A stretch of 64,000 nt of DNA from Platanthera guangdongensis (taxonomy: Eukaryota > Streptophyta > Magnoliopsida > Asparagales > Orchidaceae), in assembly GCA_039583875.1 (NCBI GenBank), contig CM077159.1, positions 99,561,707 through 99,625,706 of the forward strand, written 5' to 3'. How positions within the stretch are numbered: position 1 is the first letter of the stretch; every line of letters starts with the position of its first letter. Shown piece by piece: positions 1 to 10,338 of this stretch. The notes beneath the pieces are model-generated. The model did no database searches, was not told the DNA's origin, and saw only the letters and a list, made by a program, of their open reading frames with translations. The translations under genes were made by a program, and so were the position numbers.

Positions 1-18
1 CTGCTAGGACCAAAATTA

Positions 19-567
19 TTGGGATTCCGAGCCTTGGTGGAATCGGCTAGATCATTGGAAGTAGATTTGGCAAAAGTCAATCGGACGTCGGAGTTCAGGG
101 TACTATACTCTCCAGATTCTGCAAAGTGTACATACCGAAGGAGGAGGAACAAGAAGTCTAAAATGTCTACTGGTCAGGCTCCATATGGTCTTTTTAAGTG
201 TGGCAAGGAAGGGCACTTTGCCCGAGATTGTCAGAATGGTGCTTAGAAGTTAAAGAAAGCTATGTCAGGAGCAGGTATAGGACAAAGTGCCAGAGATCTG
301 AATCAAATCCAAGGAAGCAAAGACTTGGATATGCAGAAGATGGAGTTCAAAATGCTAAACTCCTCAAAGTCTGCGTACCGTAGGTGGTATAAGAAGGTTA
401 GTACTTCGGGTCCAGCTCCTTCTTCTGGTGCTTCTGGGGTGACTACGGGTCGAACCCCGGGCGCATGCTTTAATTGTGGAAAGCTGGGGCACTTTGCTCG
501 AGATTACTGGAGTGGACGTCCCAAGTCCGAGAAGAAGCACGCTATCATGAAGACAGGTACGGTTTAA
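19..567 (+). pseudogene. gag: Tekay-A gag C-terminal part with duplicated zinc knuckle
   Basis: Two adjacent coding stretches (19-246 and 262-567) each hold a basic segment followed by a CCHC-type zinc knuckle, the nucleic-acid-binding end of Gag. The two stretches resemble each other (EFRVLYSPDSAK-like versus EFKMLNSSKSAY-like, then GHFARD), which suggests a tandem duplication of the knuckle module. Both knuckles are damaged. The first lacks its first Cys (LFKCGKEGHFARDC) and the second ends in Tyr instead of Cys (CFNCGKLGHFARDY). Stops separate the copies. The N-terminal Gag core is outside the window. Confidence 0.75.
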
Positions 568-570
568 AAT

Positions 571-985
571 TATAACAGTTTAGCTTTAAATACTTGTTGC
601 CCTTGTGCATGTTATGTTAGAACTGCTTGTGCTAAGCTTTGTTCTGATTTTCGATTAATACGGCGAGAGCACCGTTCATTTAGGGAGCTTCGCATTCCCT
701 TTAACCAAAGGATTTGTATTGCGCGTTGGAGTACCTCCTTCGATGGCAAAAGACAAATTGGATGCGTTGTTGTCTAAAGGTGCTCAATGCGCGCGAGTAG
801 AATTTATTGCGTTTAGGTGCGGACTGGGAGTCAAGAGTTTGACTTACAAGCGTTGTTACTACCACTAGGGGAGCTCGACGTGATCTTTGGTGTGGACTGG
901 CTCTCGTAGTAGCAAGCATACATTGATCGAAATCGCAAGGAAGTTAAGTTGGGAACTGGTCATGAGATGACATTTTAGGGCTTGA
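571..985 (+). pseudogene. pol: Tekay-A aspartic protease remnant
   Basis: This stretch has no long open frame. Near 868-909 a readable segment, GELDVIFGVDWLS, ends at a stop. It matches the conserved end of the Ty3/gypsy protease domain (compare [10 protein letters not shown] in Tekay-B at about 7118-7146). No DSGA active-site motif is recognisable upstream, so the catalytic part is lost or scrambled. Confidence 0.55.
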
Positions 986-2304
986 ATGGGGTCGAGCATG
1001 ACGTTGATGTCTGCTCTTCAAATGGTTAAGGCGGTTTGGTGTGATGCCAAACTGGTGATACGCTCTTCGTATCGGCTAGCGACTAAGGAGATGGCAGAGC
1101 TGAAGGTACAACTTCAAGAGTTGTTGGAGCAGGGGTTTGTGCATCCAAGTTCGTCGCCTTGGCGCGCACCAGTCTTTTCTGTTAAGAAGAAGAACAGAAG
1201 CTTGAGACTTTGTATCGACTCTCGAGAACTGAACAAGCTAACAGAGAAGAAGAAGTACCCGATCCCAAGGATTGATGATCTATTTGATCAGTTAGTCGGG
1301 TCGACGTTGTACTTAAAATTGGATCTCAAGTCTGGTTATTATCAGCTGAGGAGGGGAGAGTGATATCCCTAAGACAGCTTTTAGTATGAGATACATGCAT
1401 TACGAGTTTACGGTCATGCCGTTTGGGCTGACTAATGCGCCGTCGGTGTTCATGGATTTGATGAACAGGACTTTCAGGGAGTACTTGGACCACTTTGTGA
1501 TCGTCTTCATCGAAGACATTTTGCTGTACTTGCAGAGAGGAGGATCACTTTAAGAATCTCCATTTGGTGTTAGAAACGCTGAGGAGGAATCGATTGTACG
1601 CCAAGTTCTCCAAATGCGAGTTTTGGTTATCCTCAGTGGCGTTCCTTGGTCACATAGTTAGTGGAGAGGGAATCGCGGTGGATCCGGCGAAGATTGTTGC
1701 GATACGAGAGTGGTCTGTACTGTCTACAGTAATGGATGTCCGGAGTTTTCTGGGGCTTGTCGGCTATTACAGGCACTTCGTGGTGAACTTCTCACGGATA
1801 GAATTACCCCTCACGACTCTGACGAGGAAAGAGCAGAAGTTTGTTTGGACGCCGGAGTGCGCACGAGCGTTCGAAGAGTTGAAGGGTCGGTTGATCACAG
1901 CGCCTGTGCTGAGTTCGTCGAGTGGGACTGAAGGCTTCAAAATCTACAGCGATGCTTCGGGCAGTGGACCGCGTTGTGTCCTACTACAACATGGAAGTGT
2001 GATAGCATATGGCTCGAGACATCTGAAAATGCACGAGAGGAATTATCCGGTCCATGACTTGGAGTTAGCGGCCGTAATTTTTGCCTTGAAGCTGTGGAGA
2101 CACTACTTGTATGGGGTGAAGGTCGATATCTATACCAACCACAAGAGCCTGAAATACTTGTTGGATCAGAAAGATCTAAACATGCGACAGAGGAGATGGA
2201 TGGAGTTCTTGGGGGACTACACGATCAAAATTCACTATGTGCCTGGGAAAGGCAATGCGGTTACGGACGCGTTGAGCCGCAGGGCCCCGGCTCAAGCCAA
2301 TTGA
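986..2304 (+). pseudogene. pol: Tekay-A reverse transcriptase and RNase H, broken
   Basis: RT fingers and palm read from about 1060 ([41 protein letters not shown]) to about 1360. A frameshift follows; the palm continues in another frame ([20 protein letters not shown], 1417-1476). A second shift near 1550 leads into the thumb and RNase H (1564-2304: [49 protein letters not shown]). The RT catalytic box reads VFIEDI, so the first Asp of the usual Y/FxDD is Glu. In RNase H the Asp usual in the TDHKS motif is Asn. It is clearly inactive. The frame ends shortly before the Tekay-B insertion. Confidence 0.9.
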
Positions 2305-2380
2305 CTGTCGGTCCATGACGAGCGATTGGCTTGGGAGTTGGAGGCGTTGGAGATTTCTTGAACTGGATGAAAGTTCGGTG

Positions 2381-2385
2381 TGACC
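2381..2385. repeat. Target-site duplication TGACC (left copy)
   Basis: TGACC immediately precedes the 5' LTR of Tekay-B. An identical TGACC follows its 3' LTR at 12922-12926. A 5-bp duplication is the normal signature of LTR-retrotransposon integration, and it fixes the element ends to the base. Confidence 0.95.
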
Positions 2386-4990
2386 TGTAACGCCCCGGAT
2401 TTTTGATTGCGTACGCATGATGGCGTTACGTTGGCTTTGAACGTTGTTCGAGCATGGTTTTTCCCGCGGGCTTGCGAGTGGCTGTTTTGGTTGCCGAGTT
2501 GCACGATTCCCCAGCAAACCGGAGTCCAAATTGGGGACTCGGTGAGGCCTCTTAGGGAACGTTTGCACTTTTTCGCGCCCGGGAAATGTTGCTGAAAGTG
2601 AGTTGCTGGTATAGGAAAAAAAAGGGGTGAAAAGTTCTTAAGGCAAAAATGGTCTAGGATGACACAAGAACATTTTTTAAAACAAGGAAAAATGGTCGTT
2701 TTTGTGCGAGACACGCCCCCTGACACGGGCGTGACCCAGGCCGTGACCTGGGCGTGACCTCCTTGACTTGACGAATTTTTCTTGCGTCGAGTTGAGCTCG
2801 ACGAATGGGGTACACGCCCCGTGACATGGGCGTGTCACGGGCCGTGTCCTGCTTTGTCGAGTGTCGAGTGTCGGATGTCGAGAGAGGGTACACGGCCTGT
2901 GACACGGGCGTGTCACAGGGCGTGTTCAGCTTGTCGAGTGTGGAGTGTCGAGTGTCGAGTATCGAGTGTCGGGTGTCGAGAGAGGAGACACGGCCTGTGA
3001 CACTGGCGTGTCACAGGGCGTGTCAAGCTGTGTCGAGTGTCGACACTTTGTGTCGACGAGGTGTCGAGACACGGGCTACACGCCCTAGTTCACGGGCATG
3101 ACCGACCCGTCATGGGCGTGTACCCGGCCGTGTACCGTGTGGATAAACTTGGATTTGCCGACTTTCTGCGCCGCTTATGGTACACGCCCTGTGTCACGGG
3201 CGTGACACAGGGCGTGACCGGCCCGAAAATCGAGTTTTTCCAGATTTTTTGTGCCGTTCATTTCCTTGATTCTGCATCTAGCGGTCCAACTCTGTTCTGG
3301 AGGAAATAAGGCCGAAACAGAGAATTGTCTTTCTCATTTTCACCTTCTCTTCATCTTCTTCTTCATCCTCAAAGAGAAAGCAAGAGAGCAAGGGAGCAAG
3401 CAAGGCAAGGAAAGAGAGGAGCAACCGTCGCGGCATCGTCTCGGTTCAGGCAAGCGGTGTTCTTCACCCTTGCCAATCTTCTTTCTTGATTTTGATTGTG
3501 CCAACATAGCTAGTGTTTATCTTTCAAATTCCCTAGCTTGTTCTTCTTGTGTTGAGTTCTTCCTCACTAGCTTTATGATTATGCTTTTGAATGTCCTATA
3601 CTCCATGAATATGATTTCCATGCTTAGTTTTCTTTGGTTATCAAGTCTATGATAGATTGCTTCAAGTCATTTATCTTGTTCATGTGACCCATGTAGCTCG
3701 ATTTATTCATGTTCAGGTATCCTTTTTCTTGCCTAATCATGTGATTTGTTCTTGTTCCTCATCATGTAATTCATGTAGATTATAGCTTAATTACTTTTCT
3801 AGCAACTTGTCGTCATGCGTGAGAACGATGAAAGGAACGTGTAGCTTGGGTTATGAGGCGTTTTGCGAGGCGAATTGTGAACCATGGTAGGAGCGTTTGT
3901 GTGAGAATTCTGCAAGGGGTGGTGTGGTTTCATCCTGTGGCCACTTGGTTTTGGCTTTTGTGGTTAGAGAGACCACTTTGGCCCCGATTTGGGCTGGTTT
4001 TGTTTGGTGCGTTCCACTTTAGGGCCGCCACCGAAAGACACTTGCGGAATTGAAGTTAACCGCTGCCTATGTTTCACTCGTTTAGTTGTTTCTTGTTTGT
4101 AAGATGCTGAGTTTGGGCTTGTGTATTGCCCTTTTTCTCCTGCGGGTGGAGCAGGACTTGTTGAACTTGTACGCACTTGGTGCGGTTGACACTTTGGAAT
4201 GACATTGCTTACTACTTGTACGCACTTGTTTTATGCACTCTTGTTACTTATATGAAACATTGCTACGGGGTCGGTAAGCCCCTTCTTTATCGATTATGCA
4301 ATTCATGCTCTCTTTTGTATAGCTTGGTTGATTGCTGAGGTATTCTTTTTTGAATGCCTCAGGTGCAGGTTGTAGCCGGTTGAGCGGCTAGGTTGGTTGG
4401 TGGCGTTTCTTGGGAGCTAGCCGAGCATACTTAGCGAGGTAGTTCTTCTCTTTGTTGTACAGACATACATGTGCCTCAATGGGTTCGTGTCAGCTTGTTG
4501 GCGCCCATTGGTGGTTTGCTTTACTTGTGACGTATGAATAATAGACTGCTATGTGACTCATTTGGATGATGTCTTCTTGCTCTTGGGAAGGATTTATGGT
4601 AGGCTGCATTAGGTATTTTCTAAGCTCCACAAAATCGATTATTGTATATCATGCATACATGTTTTGATCAACTAAGACGTATTTTCCAAATGACGTAAAC
4701 AAAGAGGATTTCTTATAGTAGTATCACTATAGACTGCATATAGGAGCTCATCATAAATAAACAAAGTATTTCCGCCGCGTACAAATACAGTTTTTGGTAC
4801 CTAAGGCCGAGGGATACGTCCATTCAATCCAAAGGTTTTCTTACATTTCACTGTTGAATTTCAACTCATAAAGTAAGCGTCAAGAGTTGCCTGAGCGTGT
4901 GCAGTTATCCCCTGCACGACGTGGCATCATAACCCGTAGTTCCTCTTGCTCTGATATGACGTACTCGTTGAGGAAATGCGGGTTGTGACA
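2386..4990 (+). repeat. Tekay-B 5' LTR (2605 bp)
   Basis: Direct repeat of 10339-12921. It starts TGTAACGCCCCGG and ends GGGTTGTGACA. The first half holds the CG-rich palindrome cluster; the second is AT-richer. Relative to the 3' LTR it has one fewer 7-bp TCGAGTG unit (about 2860) and retains a 29-bp stretch near 4457-4485, which account exactly for the 22-bp length difference. The several ORFs of 60-150 codons inside it occur in both LTRs but resemble no retroelement protein, so I do not call genes. Confidence 0.97.
2718..3225. repeat. CACGGGCGTG palindromes and TCGAGTG heptamers in Tekay-B LTR
   Basis: A dense cluster of CG-rich inverted repeats (GACACGGGCGTGTCAC and variants, with CACGCCC on the other strand) is interspersed with tandem TCGAGTG heptamers near 2857-2880 and 2933-2975. 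The same cluster occurs in the 3' LTR at about 10671-11178, with one more heptamer. It could be a set of dimer-binding sites in U3 or a source of RNA hairpins; function is inference. Confidence 0.8.
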
Positions 4991-4992
4991 GT

Positions 4993-5005
4993 TGGTATCA
5001 GAGGC
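4993..5005 (+). other. Primer-binding site (initiator tRNA-Met type)
   Basis: TGGTATCAGAGGC lies two bases after the 5' LTR. Its first 11 bases match TGGTATCAGAGC, the complement of the 3' end of plant initiator tRNA-Met, the usual minus-strand primer in many plant LTR elements. It is not a tRNA gene. Confidence 0.9.
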
Positions 5006-5143
5006 AGGTTTGCTTGACAATTGGTCGGGCAAACTTTCTGTTTTGGTTGTAAGCATCATATCATACACACACCGAGGTGCCATCAATATGTCTTGGCCGA
5101 AGCACGCACACTACACTCATGGCATGACAAGAAGTATACGGGG

Positions 5144-5315
5144 CATATTATGTAGTATGTGATGCATAATATGTGGTTGTATATGGATCCACCATAGGGG
5201 CAACATGTGCGGGTTATGTAGTATGAGATGCATAACCTTACCACATGGATGCGACTAGCACGTTTTCTTTTCTTCGTTGCATGCAATGCTATGTAGTATG
5301 GGATGCATAACATTG
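5144..5315 (+). repeat. Three leader hairpins with a shared loop and different stems
   Basis: Three units about 70 bp apart lie between the primer-binding site and gag. Each has the 12-base loop TAGTATGNGATG flanked by complementary arms: CATATTATG/CATAATATG (5144-5173), GGTTATG/CATAACC (5212-5237) and CAATGCTATG/CATAACATTG (5284-5315, one mismatch). The loop is constant while stem bases change together, as expected for a conserved RNA structure. The position fits a packaging, dimerisation or translation-control signal; that role is inference. Confidence 0.75.
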
Positions 5316-5655
5316 TGATGCGTACGACCGCTCATGGCATGCATTAAGGCCTTTTCTAGATTGCATCGCACAGCACGCATAACATAACATTGCATGAGCA
5401 CAACGTGCCAAGCTAAAGATGTACATGATGACACCTGGACACTCATGGTTTTGGGTCAAATAAAGTCATACATTCATTGGTTAGGCACAAGGTAGTGGGA
5501 TGACGGTGAGTCATCTTGAGGTTAGGCATACCATCATTCTCAAACTCCCAGAGCAAGTTAGCAGTTGATGTTCATATTATTATATGTATGGTCTGTACTT
5601 AGCCGTTGTGTGTTTTGTTGGGTTTGAGCTTGACAAGAGTGAACGTGTTAATAGG

Positions 5656-6468
5656 ATGTCGAAGCGTCCAGTGACAAAGCAAACTCCACAATCCGAGGGC
5701 GAGTCTTCGGGCGCGCAGAATAATGCACTGATGGATAGTCTTCGCCAAAGTAATGAGGCTTTGACGAGGCAGGTGCAGGAAGTGCAGTCCCAGCTCCAAG
5801 CTATGTCATCAGCGATGTCGGGGCTGGCACCAAGAGGACAAGAGATGATTAGAGGCCCCACGAGTTCGACTCCTTCAGTGACAGTGATACCCCCAGTTGT
5901 GGTTCCTCCTGCGATGACTTTCATCTCGCAGTTTCAGCGACTTGGACCACCGACTTATGATGGAAAAGTAGACTTTGTGATCTTGGATGATTGGGTAATC
6001 ACATTGGAAGAGATGTTTGTGTATTCTGGCGTTACCGAGGACCAGAAGGTGATGCTTGCCGCCTATCAACTCAAAGGGTTGGCGAAAGGTTGGTGGTTGC
6101 GAGAAAAGGAAGGCCTAGGGGCGGGCTGTTCGTGGGAAGCATTCAAAGAAATGTTACAGCGCAAGTTTCTACCGGCAGTGGAAATGGACCGCCTGATGAA
6201 TGACTTCTTGTACTTGAAGCAGAGGCAACACACAGTGAGTGAGTATGAAATTGAGTTTAGCAAGTTAAGTCGGTTCGCTCCGAGCTTGGTGACTACGGAA
6301 GCTGACCGAGTAAAGAGATTTCTTGGCGGACTCCGCAGCGACGTGCAGCAATTCGCAAGTGCTTATGGAGCGACAAGTTACACCACTGTGGTTGAGGCTG
6401 CGTTGAAGGTGGAAGCTATAGAAAATGCCAAACAAAGAGGGCAGCAGATGAGGCAGGGCAAGAGATAG
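5656..6468 (+). CDS. gag: Tekay-B Gag (capsid part)
   Basis: Structural polyprotein that forms the particle around the element RNA. The ATG at 5656 (MSKRPVTKQ) is the likely start; an in-frame ATG at 5584 would add 24 mostly hydrophobic residues. Residues about 10-60 are Gln/Ser-rich and probably coiled-coil. The conserved retrotransposon Gag core then follows (GPPTYDGKVDF, LKGLAKGWWLREKEG, WEAFKEMLQRKFLP, YEIEFSKLSRFAP). The frame stops at TAG 6466-6468, then continues open in the same frame with zinc knuckles and pol. In this lineage gag-pol is commonly one ORF, so the TAG is either a point mutation or a readthrough site. Confidence 0.9.
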   Translation: MSKRPVTKQTPQSEGESSGAQNNALMDSLRQSNEALTRQVQEVQSQLQAMSSAMSGLAPRGQEMIRGPTSSTPSVTVIPPVVVPPAMTFISQFQRLGPPTYDGKVDFVILDDWVITLEEMFVYSGVTEDQKVMLAAYQLKGLAKGWWLREKEGLGAGCSWEAFKEMLQRKFLPAVEMDRLMNDFLYLKQRQHTVSEYEIEFSKLSRFAPSLVTTEADRVKRFLGGLRSDVQQFASAYGATSYTTVVEAALKVEAIENAKQRGQQMRQGKR

Positions 6469-6471
6469 CTG

Positions 6472-8808
6472 GTGGGAGATAAAATGTCCCACGAGTCAGA
6501 CGTAAAGAAGAAGAAGGAACTATGTAGCTTCTGTGGCCGATCCGGTCACCCGTTTGAGAAATGTTTCAAGCGGTTGGGGATGCAAAAGAAGGAGCAGGTG
6601 CACGCCATTCAGGGTGCACAAACCAGAGACTTGGAGTGTATATTTTGTGGGAGAAGAGGTCATGATGTGGGCCGCTGCTGGGCCAAATACAAGGTGTGCT
6701 TCCAGTGTGGCAGACCAAGACATCTTCGTGCAAGGTGCCCGCAGATCCAACCTGTTTTGCAACCCGCACCACTCCAGGCTTTGCCTCTGCCTCCGCGTTT
6801 AGACAAAGGCAAAGGGAAGTTGAATGTGATCTCTTCAGAGGAAGCTCAGACGTCACCTCAAGTTGTCTCAGGAAATTTTAAGGTAAAGAACCGTTGGGCG
6901 TGTGTTCTATTTGATTCTGGCGCGACCCATTCTTTTGTGGCTCGAACCTTTCTGGAGCGGTATCATCTGACACCAGATCGAGTGGGGAATGCGTTTTTGG
7001 TGAAATTTCCTTCCGGTGCTTCGGTGGTGGTAGACTGGGGTCTTCTTGATTGTCCCATTTTGTTGGGCGATTTCTTAGCAAAGGCTGATTTCAAAGCGAT
7101 TGATTTGGAGGATTTTGACGTCATTCTTGGTATGGACTGGTTATCCCGCTATGACGCTGTCATCCAGTGCAGAGGGAAGCGCTTGGATTTTATCAAGGAT
7201 GATGGTCAGCCAAGAAGTGTGTATGGTGATTCTTGCCAGGATTCTCCAGGGATTTCGGCGGTATGTGTTCGGACGTTGTTTGTTTTCGACTGTTTTGCTT
7301 GTCTTGTCTCCGCTGTGGGGACTAGTGCTGTTTTGCCGCGTTTAGAGGAGATTCCTGTTGTACGTGAATTTTCAGATGTTTTTCCTATGGATCTTCCTGG
7401 TCTTCCCCCTGATCGTGATGTCGAGTTCGTTATTGATTTGGAAGCGGGTATGCGGCCTATTGCGAAAGCGCCGTACAGAATGGCCCCGCGTGAGCTATCA
7501 GAGTTGCGTACCCAATTGGATGACTTATTGGCAAAAGGGTTTATCAGGCCGAGTTCATCACCTTGGGGTGCACCGGTGTTATTTGTGAAGAAGAAAGATG
7601 GGTCGATGCGCCTTTGCATCGATTACCGGGAGTTGAACAAGGTGACGATTAAGAACAAGTACCCAATGCCAAGAATCGATGATTTGTTTGATCAACTGCG
7701 TGGCAGTTCGGTATTTTCGAAGATTGATCTCCGCTCGGGCTATCATCAGCTCAAGGTCCGGGAGTCTGATATTCCGCGGACTGCATTTCGATCAAGGCAT
7801 GGCCATTTTGAATTTCTGGTGATGTCGTTTGGGTTGACCAATGCACCATCAGCTTTCATGGATATGAAGAACAGAGTGTTCAAGGACTACTTGGATAAGT
7901 TTGTGGTGGTTTTTATTGATGACGTTCTTGTCTACTCCCGCAGTGCTGAAGAGCATGAACAGCATCTGCGTTTGGTATTGGCCACTTTGCGAGACCAACG
8001 ATTATTCGCCAAACTAAGCAAATGCGAGTTTTGGTTGCCTCAAGTTGCTTTTCTGGGTCATGTCATTAATCACCATGGAATTTCAGTGGATCCCGAAAAG
8101 ATTGCTGCAGTCATGGAGTGGAGAAGACCGGAGACACCCAAGGAGATTCGAAGCTTCTTGGGATTGGCCGGCTATTATCGTAGATTTGTCGAAGGGTTTG
8201 CGACGTTGGCCGCACCATTGACTCGCTTAACCCAGAATAGTGTGGCGTTTGAGTGGGATGACAAGTTTGAGGCCTCATTCCTAGAACTCAAGAACAGGTT
8301 ATGTACCGCTCCTGTGTTAATCTTGCCGACAGAAGGGATAGATTATGACGTTTTTATGGATGCGTCGCACGTTGGACTTGGATGTGTTTTAATGCAAGAC
8401 AAAAAGGTGATTGCGTATGGATCTCGGCAGTTGAAAAGTCATGAAAAGAATTACCCAACGCATGATTTGGAGTTCGCAGCGGTGATATTTGCGTTGAAGT
8501 TGTGGAGACACTTACTGTATGGTGCACAGTGTAAAATCTTTACAGATCATAAAAGTTTAAAGTATGTCTTCACACAGAAGGAACTGAATCTGCGCCAACG
8601 GCGATGGCTGGAATATATAGCTGATTATGATGTGGACATTCAGTATCACCCGGGGAAAGCGAATGTTGTGGCCGATGCTTTGAGTCGGAAGACGGGGAAA
8701 TTATTTCATCTTTCAGTCGACCGTCTTGTGGAGGAATTTCTATTGATGGATATTTTTGTGGGCAAATATGACCCGCAAAGTCATTCAGCAGTAGAAGAAC
8801 CTTCATGA
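6472..8808 (+). pseudogene. pol: Tekay-B zinc knuckles, protease, RT and RNase H
   Basis: In the frame of gag and opening right after its stop; the upstream in-frame GTG at 6472 is not a credible separate start. Counting from there, three CX2CX4HX4C zinc knuckles lie at residues 18-31, 56-69 and 76-89. The protease active site FDSGA has its Asp at residue 148 and the domain closes with [12 protein letters not shown] has [34 protein letters not shown] and the catalytic FIDD at 481-484. RNase H has [24 protein letters not shown] and VADALSR. All key residues seem present. The frame ends at TGA 8806-8808 and reopens without a shift, so integrase is cut off by a single stop codon. Confidence 0.92.
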
Positions 8809-8811
8809 CCG

Positions 8812-10230
8812 GTGCTTGCAAGACAACATCAAAAGGATGATCCTGATCTTTTACATTTATTTCTTCGGACTGAAAAGGATGAATTACCAGATTTTGCGAT
8901 TGACGGTGCAGGCACGTTAAAGTATCGGGGTCGATTTTATATTCTCGTAGTGGGAAACATTCGCGAGATGGTGTGTCGGGAAGCACATGGCTCAAGTATG
9001 GCCTACCATCCAGGCTCAACAAAAATGTACCGTGATCTGAAACAAATTGTCTGGTGGTATGGAATGAAAAGAGATATAGCACAATTTGTAGCTGAATGTC
9101 ATACCTGCAAGCGGGTGAAAGCTGATCATGGGAGGCCTGGTGGCAAGTTGACACCATTGGAGATTCCAACATGGAAGTGGGAAAGCATCTCAATGGATTT
9201 TTTTATAGGTTTACCAAGATCTCCACGAGGACATGACTCCATGTGGGTAGTCGTGGATAGATTGACCAAGTGTGCTCATTTCATACCATTTAAGGTCAAC
9301 TACCCGATGAAGACAATAGCGGAGCTCTATTTGAACGAAATCATCCGACTGCATGGTGTGCTAGTCAATATCATATCAGACAGGGATTCCCGATTTACTT
9401 CTCGTTTCTGGAAGAGTCTACAAGAGGGTTTGGGGACGGATTTGCGGTATTCCACTGCTTACCACCCTCAGACGAATGGCCAAACAGAACGAGTTAATCA
9501 AATTGTAGAAGATATGATTCGATGCTACATTCTTGAGTATGGCGGAGCATGGGATGAACGTTTGCGGCTTATGGAATTCACATATAATAATAGCTATCAA
9601 GAAAGCTTGCAAATGGCTCCGTTCGAAGCTTTATATGGGCGTCGATGTAGGACTCCCCTCTTTTGGACTGAGGTTGGAGAGCGGCTTTTGTTGGGCCCAG
9701 AGGCGCTCGAGGACATGGAAGTTGCCGTACGACTTATTCGGGAGAAGCTCCGAATCGCCCAAGAGCGATATGAAAAGTATGCTAATCGACGACGGTTGGA
9801 ATTAGAGTTTGCGGTTGGAGATTCTATTTTCTTGAAAGTCTCCCCAATGGTTGGGATTAAAAGGTTTGGAAAAGAGCGCAAATTTGACCCAAGATTTGTG
9901 GGTCCCTTCAAGATTCTTGCGCGAGTTGGTGCATCCGCATACAAAGTAGAATTACCCGTGAACTTTCCTGGTGTTCACGACGTGTTTCATGTTAGCCAAC
10001 TTCGCAAATGTGTACGGAATGATCAGCAAGTGTTGGATGTGGTGCCGCAGTTGGCGCCAAACCTTTCTTATGTGGAGATGCCGATCCGGATATTGGACTC
10101 CCAAGATCGCGTGTTGCGGAAAAAGAAGATTCCGATGGTCAAGGTGCTATGGAAAAATCAGGATGTGGAAAGCGCGACGTGGGAGCTCGAGTCAACGATG
10201 CGGGCGGCTCACCTTTATTTGTTCCCATAG
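8812..10230 (+). pseudogene. pol: Tekay-B integrase with chromodomain-like tail
   Basis: Same frame as the preceding pol part, continuing after TGA 8806-8808; it has no start of its own. It carries the HHCC zinc-binding region (EAHGSS, AYHPGSTKMYRDL, CHTCK) and the DDE catalytic core (MDFFIGLP, IISDRDSRF, NGQTERVNQ), then the C-terminal region (VGDSIFLKVSP, FVGPFKILARVG, HDVFHVSQL). The last about 50 residues (RILDSQDRVLRKKKIP, VKVLWKNQDVESATWE) resemble a chromodomain tail, which in chromoviruses directs integration to heterochromatin. It ends at TAG 10228-10230, shortly before the polypurine tract. Confidence 0.92.
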
Positions 10231-10326
10231 TTAAGCTGGTATGTGACTTGGTGTTTGGTTGCATTCATGTTTTGGTTTGCTTCTGTATTTGCTTTCGTGA
10301 AAAGTTTCGAGGCGAAACTTTTTGTT

Positions 10327-10338
10327 AGGGGGAGTGAT
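10327..10338 (+). other. Polypurine tract of Tekay-B
   Basis: AGGGGGAGTGAT lies directly upstream of the 3' LTR start. This purine run normally resists RNase H and primes plus-strand DNA synthesis. Confidence 0.85.

Larger units (their letters stand above)
1..2385 (+). mobile_element. Tekay-A: old Tekay-like chromovirus, left half
   Basis: Left part of a decayed Ty3/gypsy element; its 5' LTR lies outside the window. The order gag zinc knuckles, protease remnant, reverse transcriptase and RNase H reads left to right. The integrase, chromodomain-like tail and 3' LTR resume at 12927, after the inserted Tekay-B element. The repeated TGACC on both sides of that insert shows the two halves were once contiguous. 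Several frameshifts and stops, and a changed RT active site, mark it as inactive. The Tekay assignment rests on RT/integrase style, the C-terminal chromodomain-like tail and the TGTAACGCCCC LTR start. Confidence 0.9.

Noticed and set aside
2176..2726. Minus-strand ORFs of 130-154 codons in the Tekay-B LTRs (also 10215-10679)
   Set aside because: Present in both LTRs only because LTRs are duplicates; no domain, GC-skewed region; they run across the LTR border into pol.
4993..5005. tRNA gene at TGGTATCAGAG sites
   Set aside because: Only 11-13 bases at LTR borders; these are primer-binding sites.
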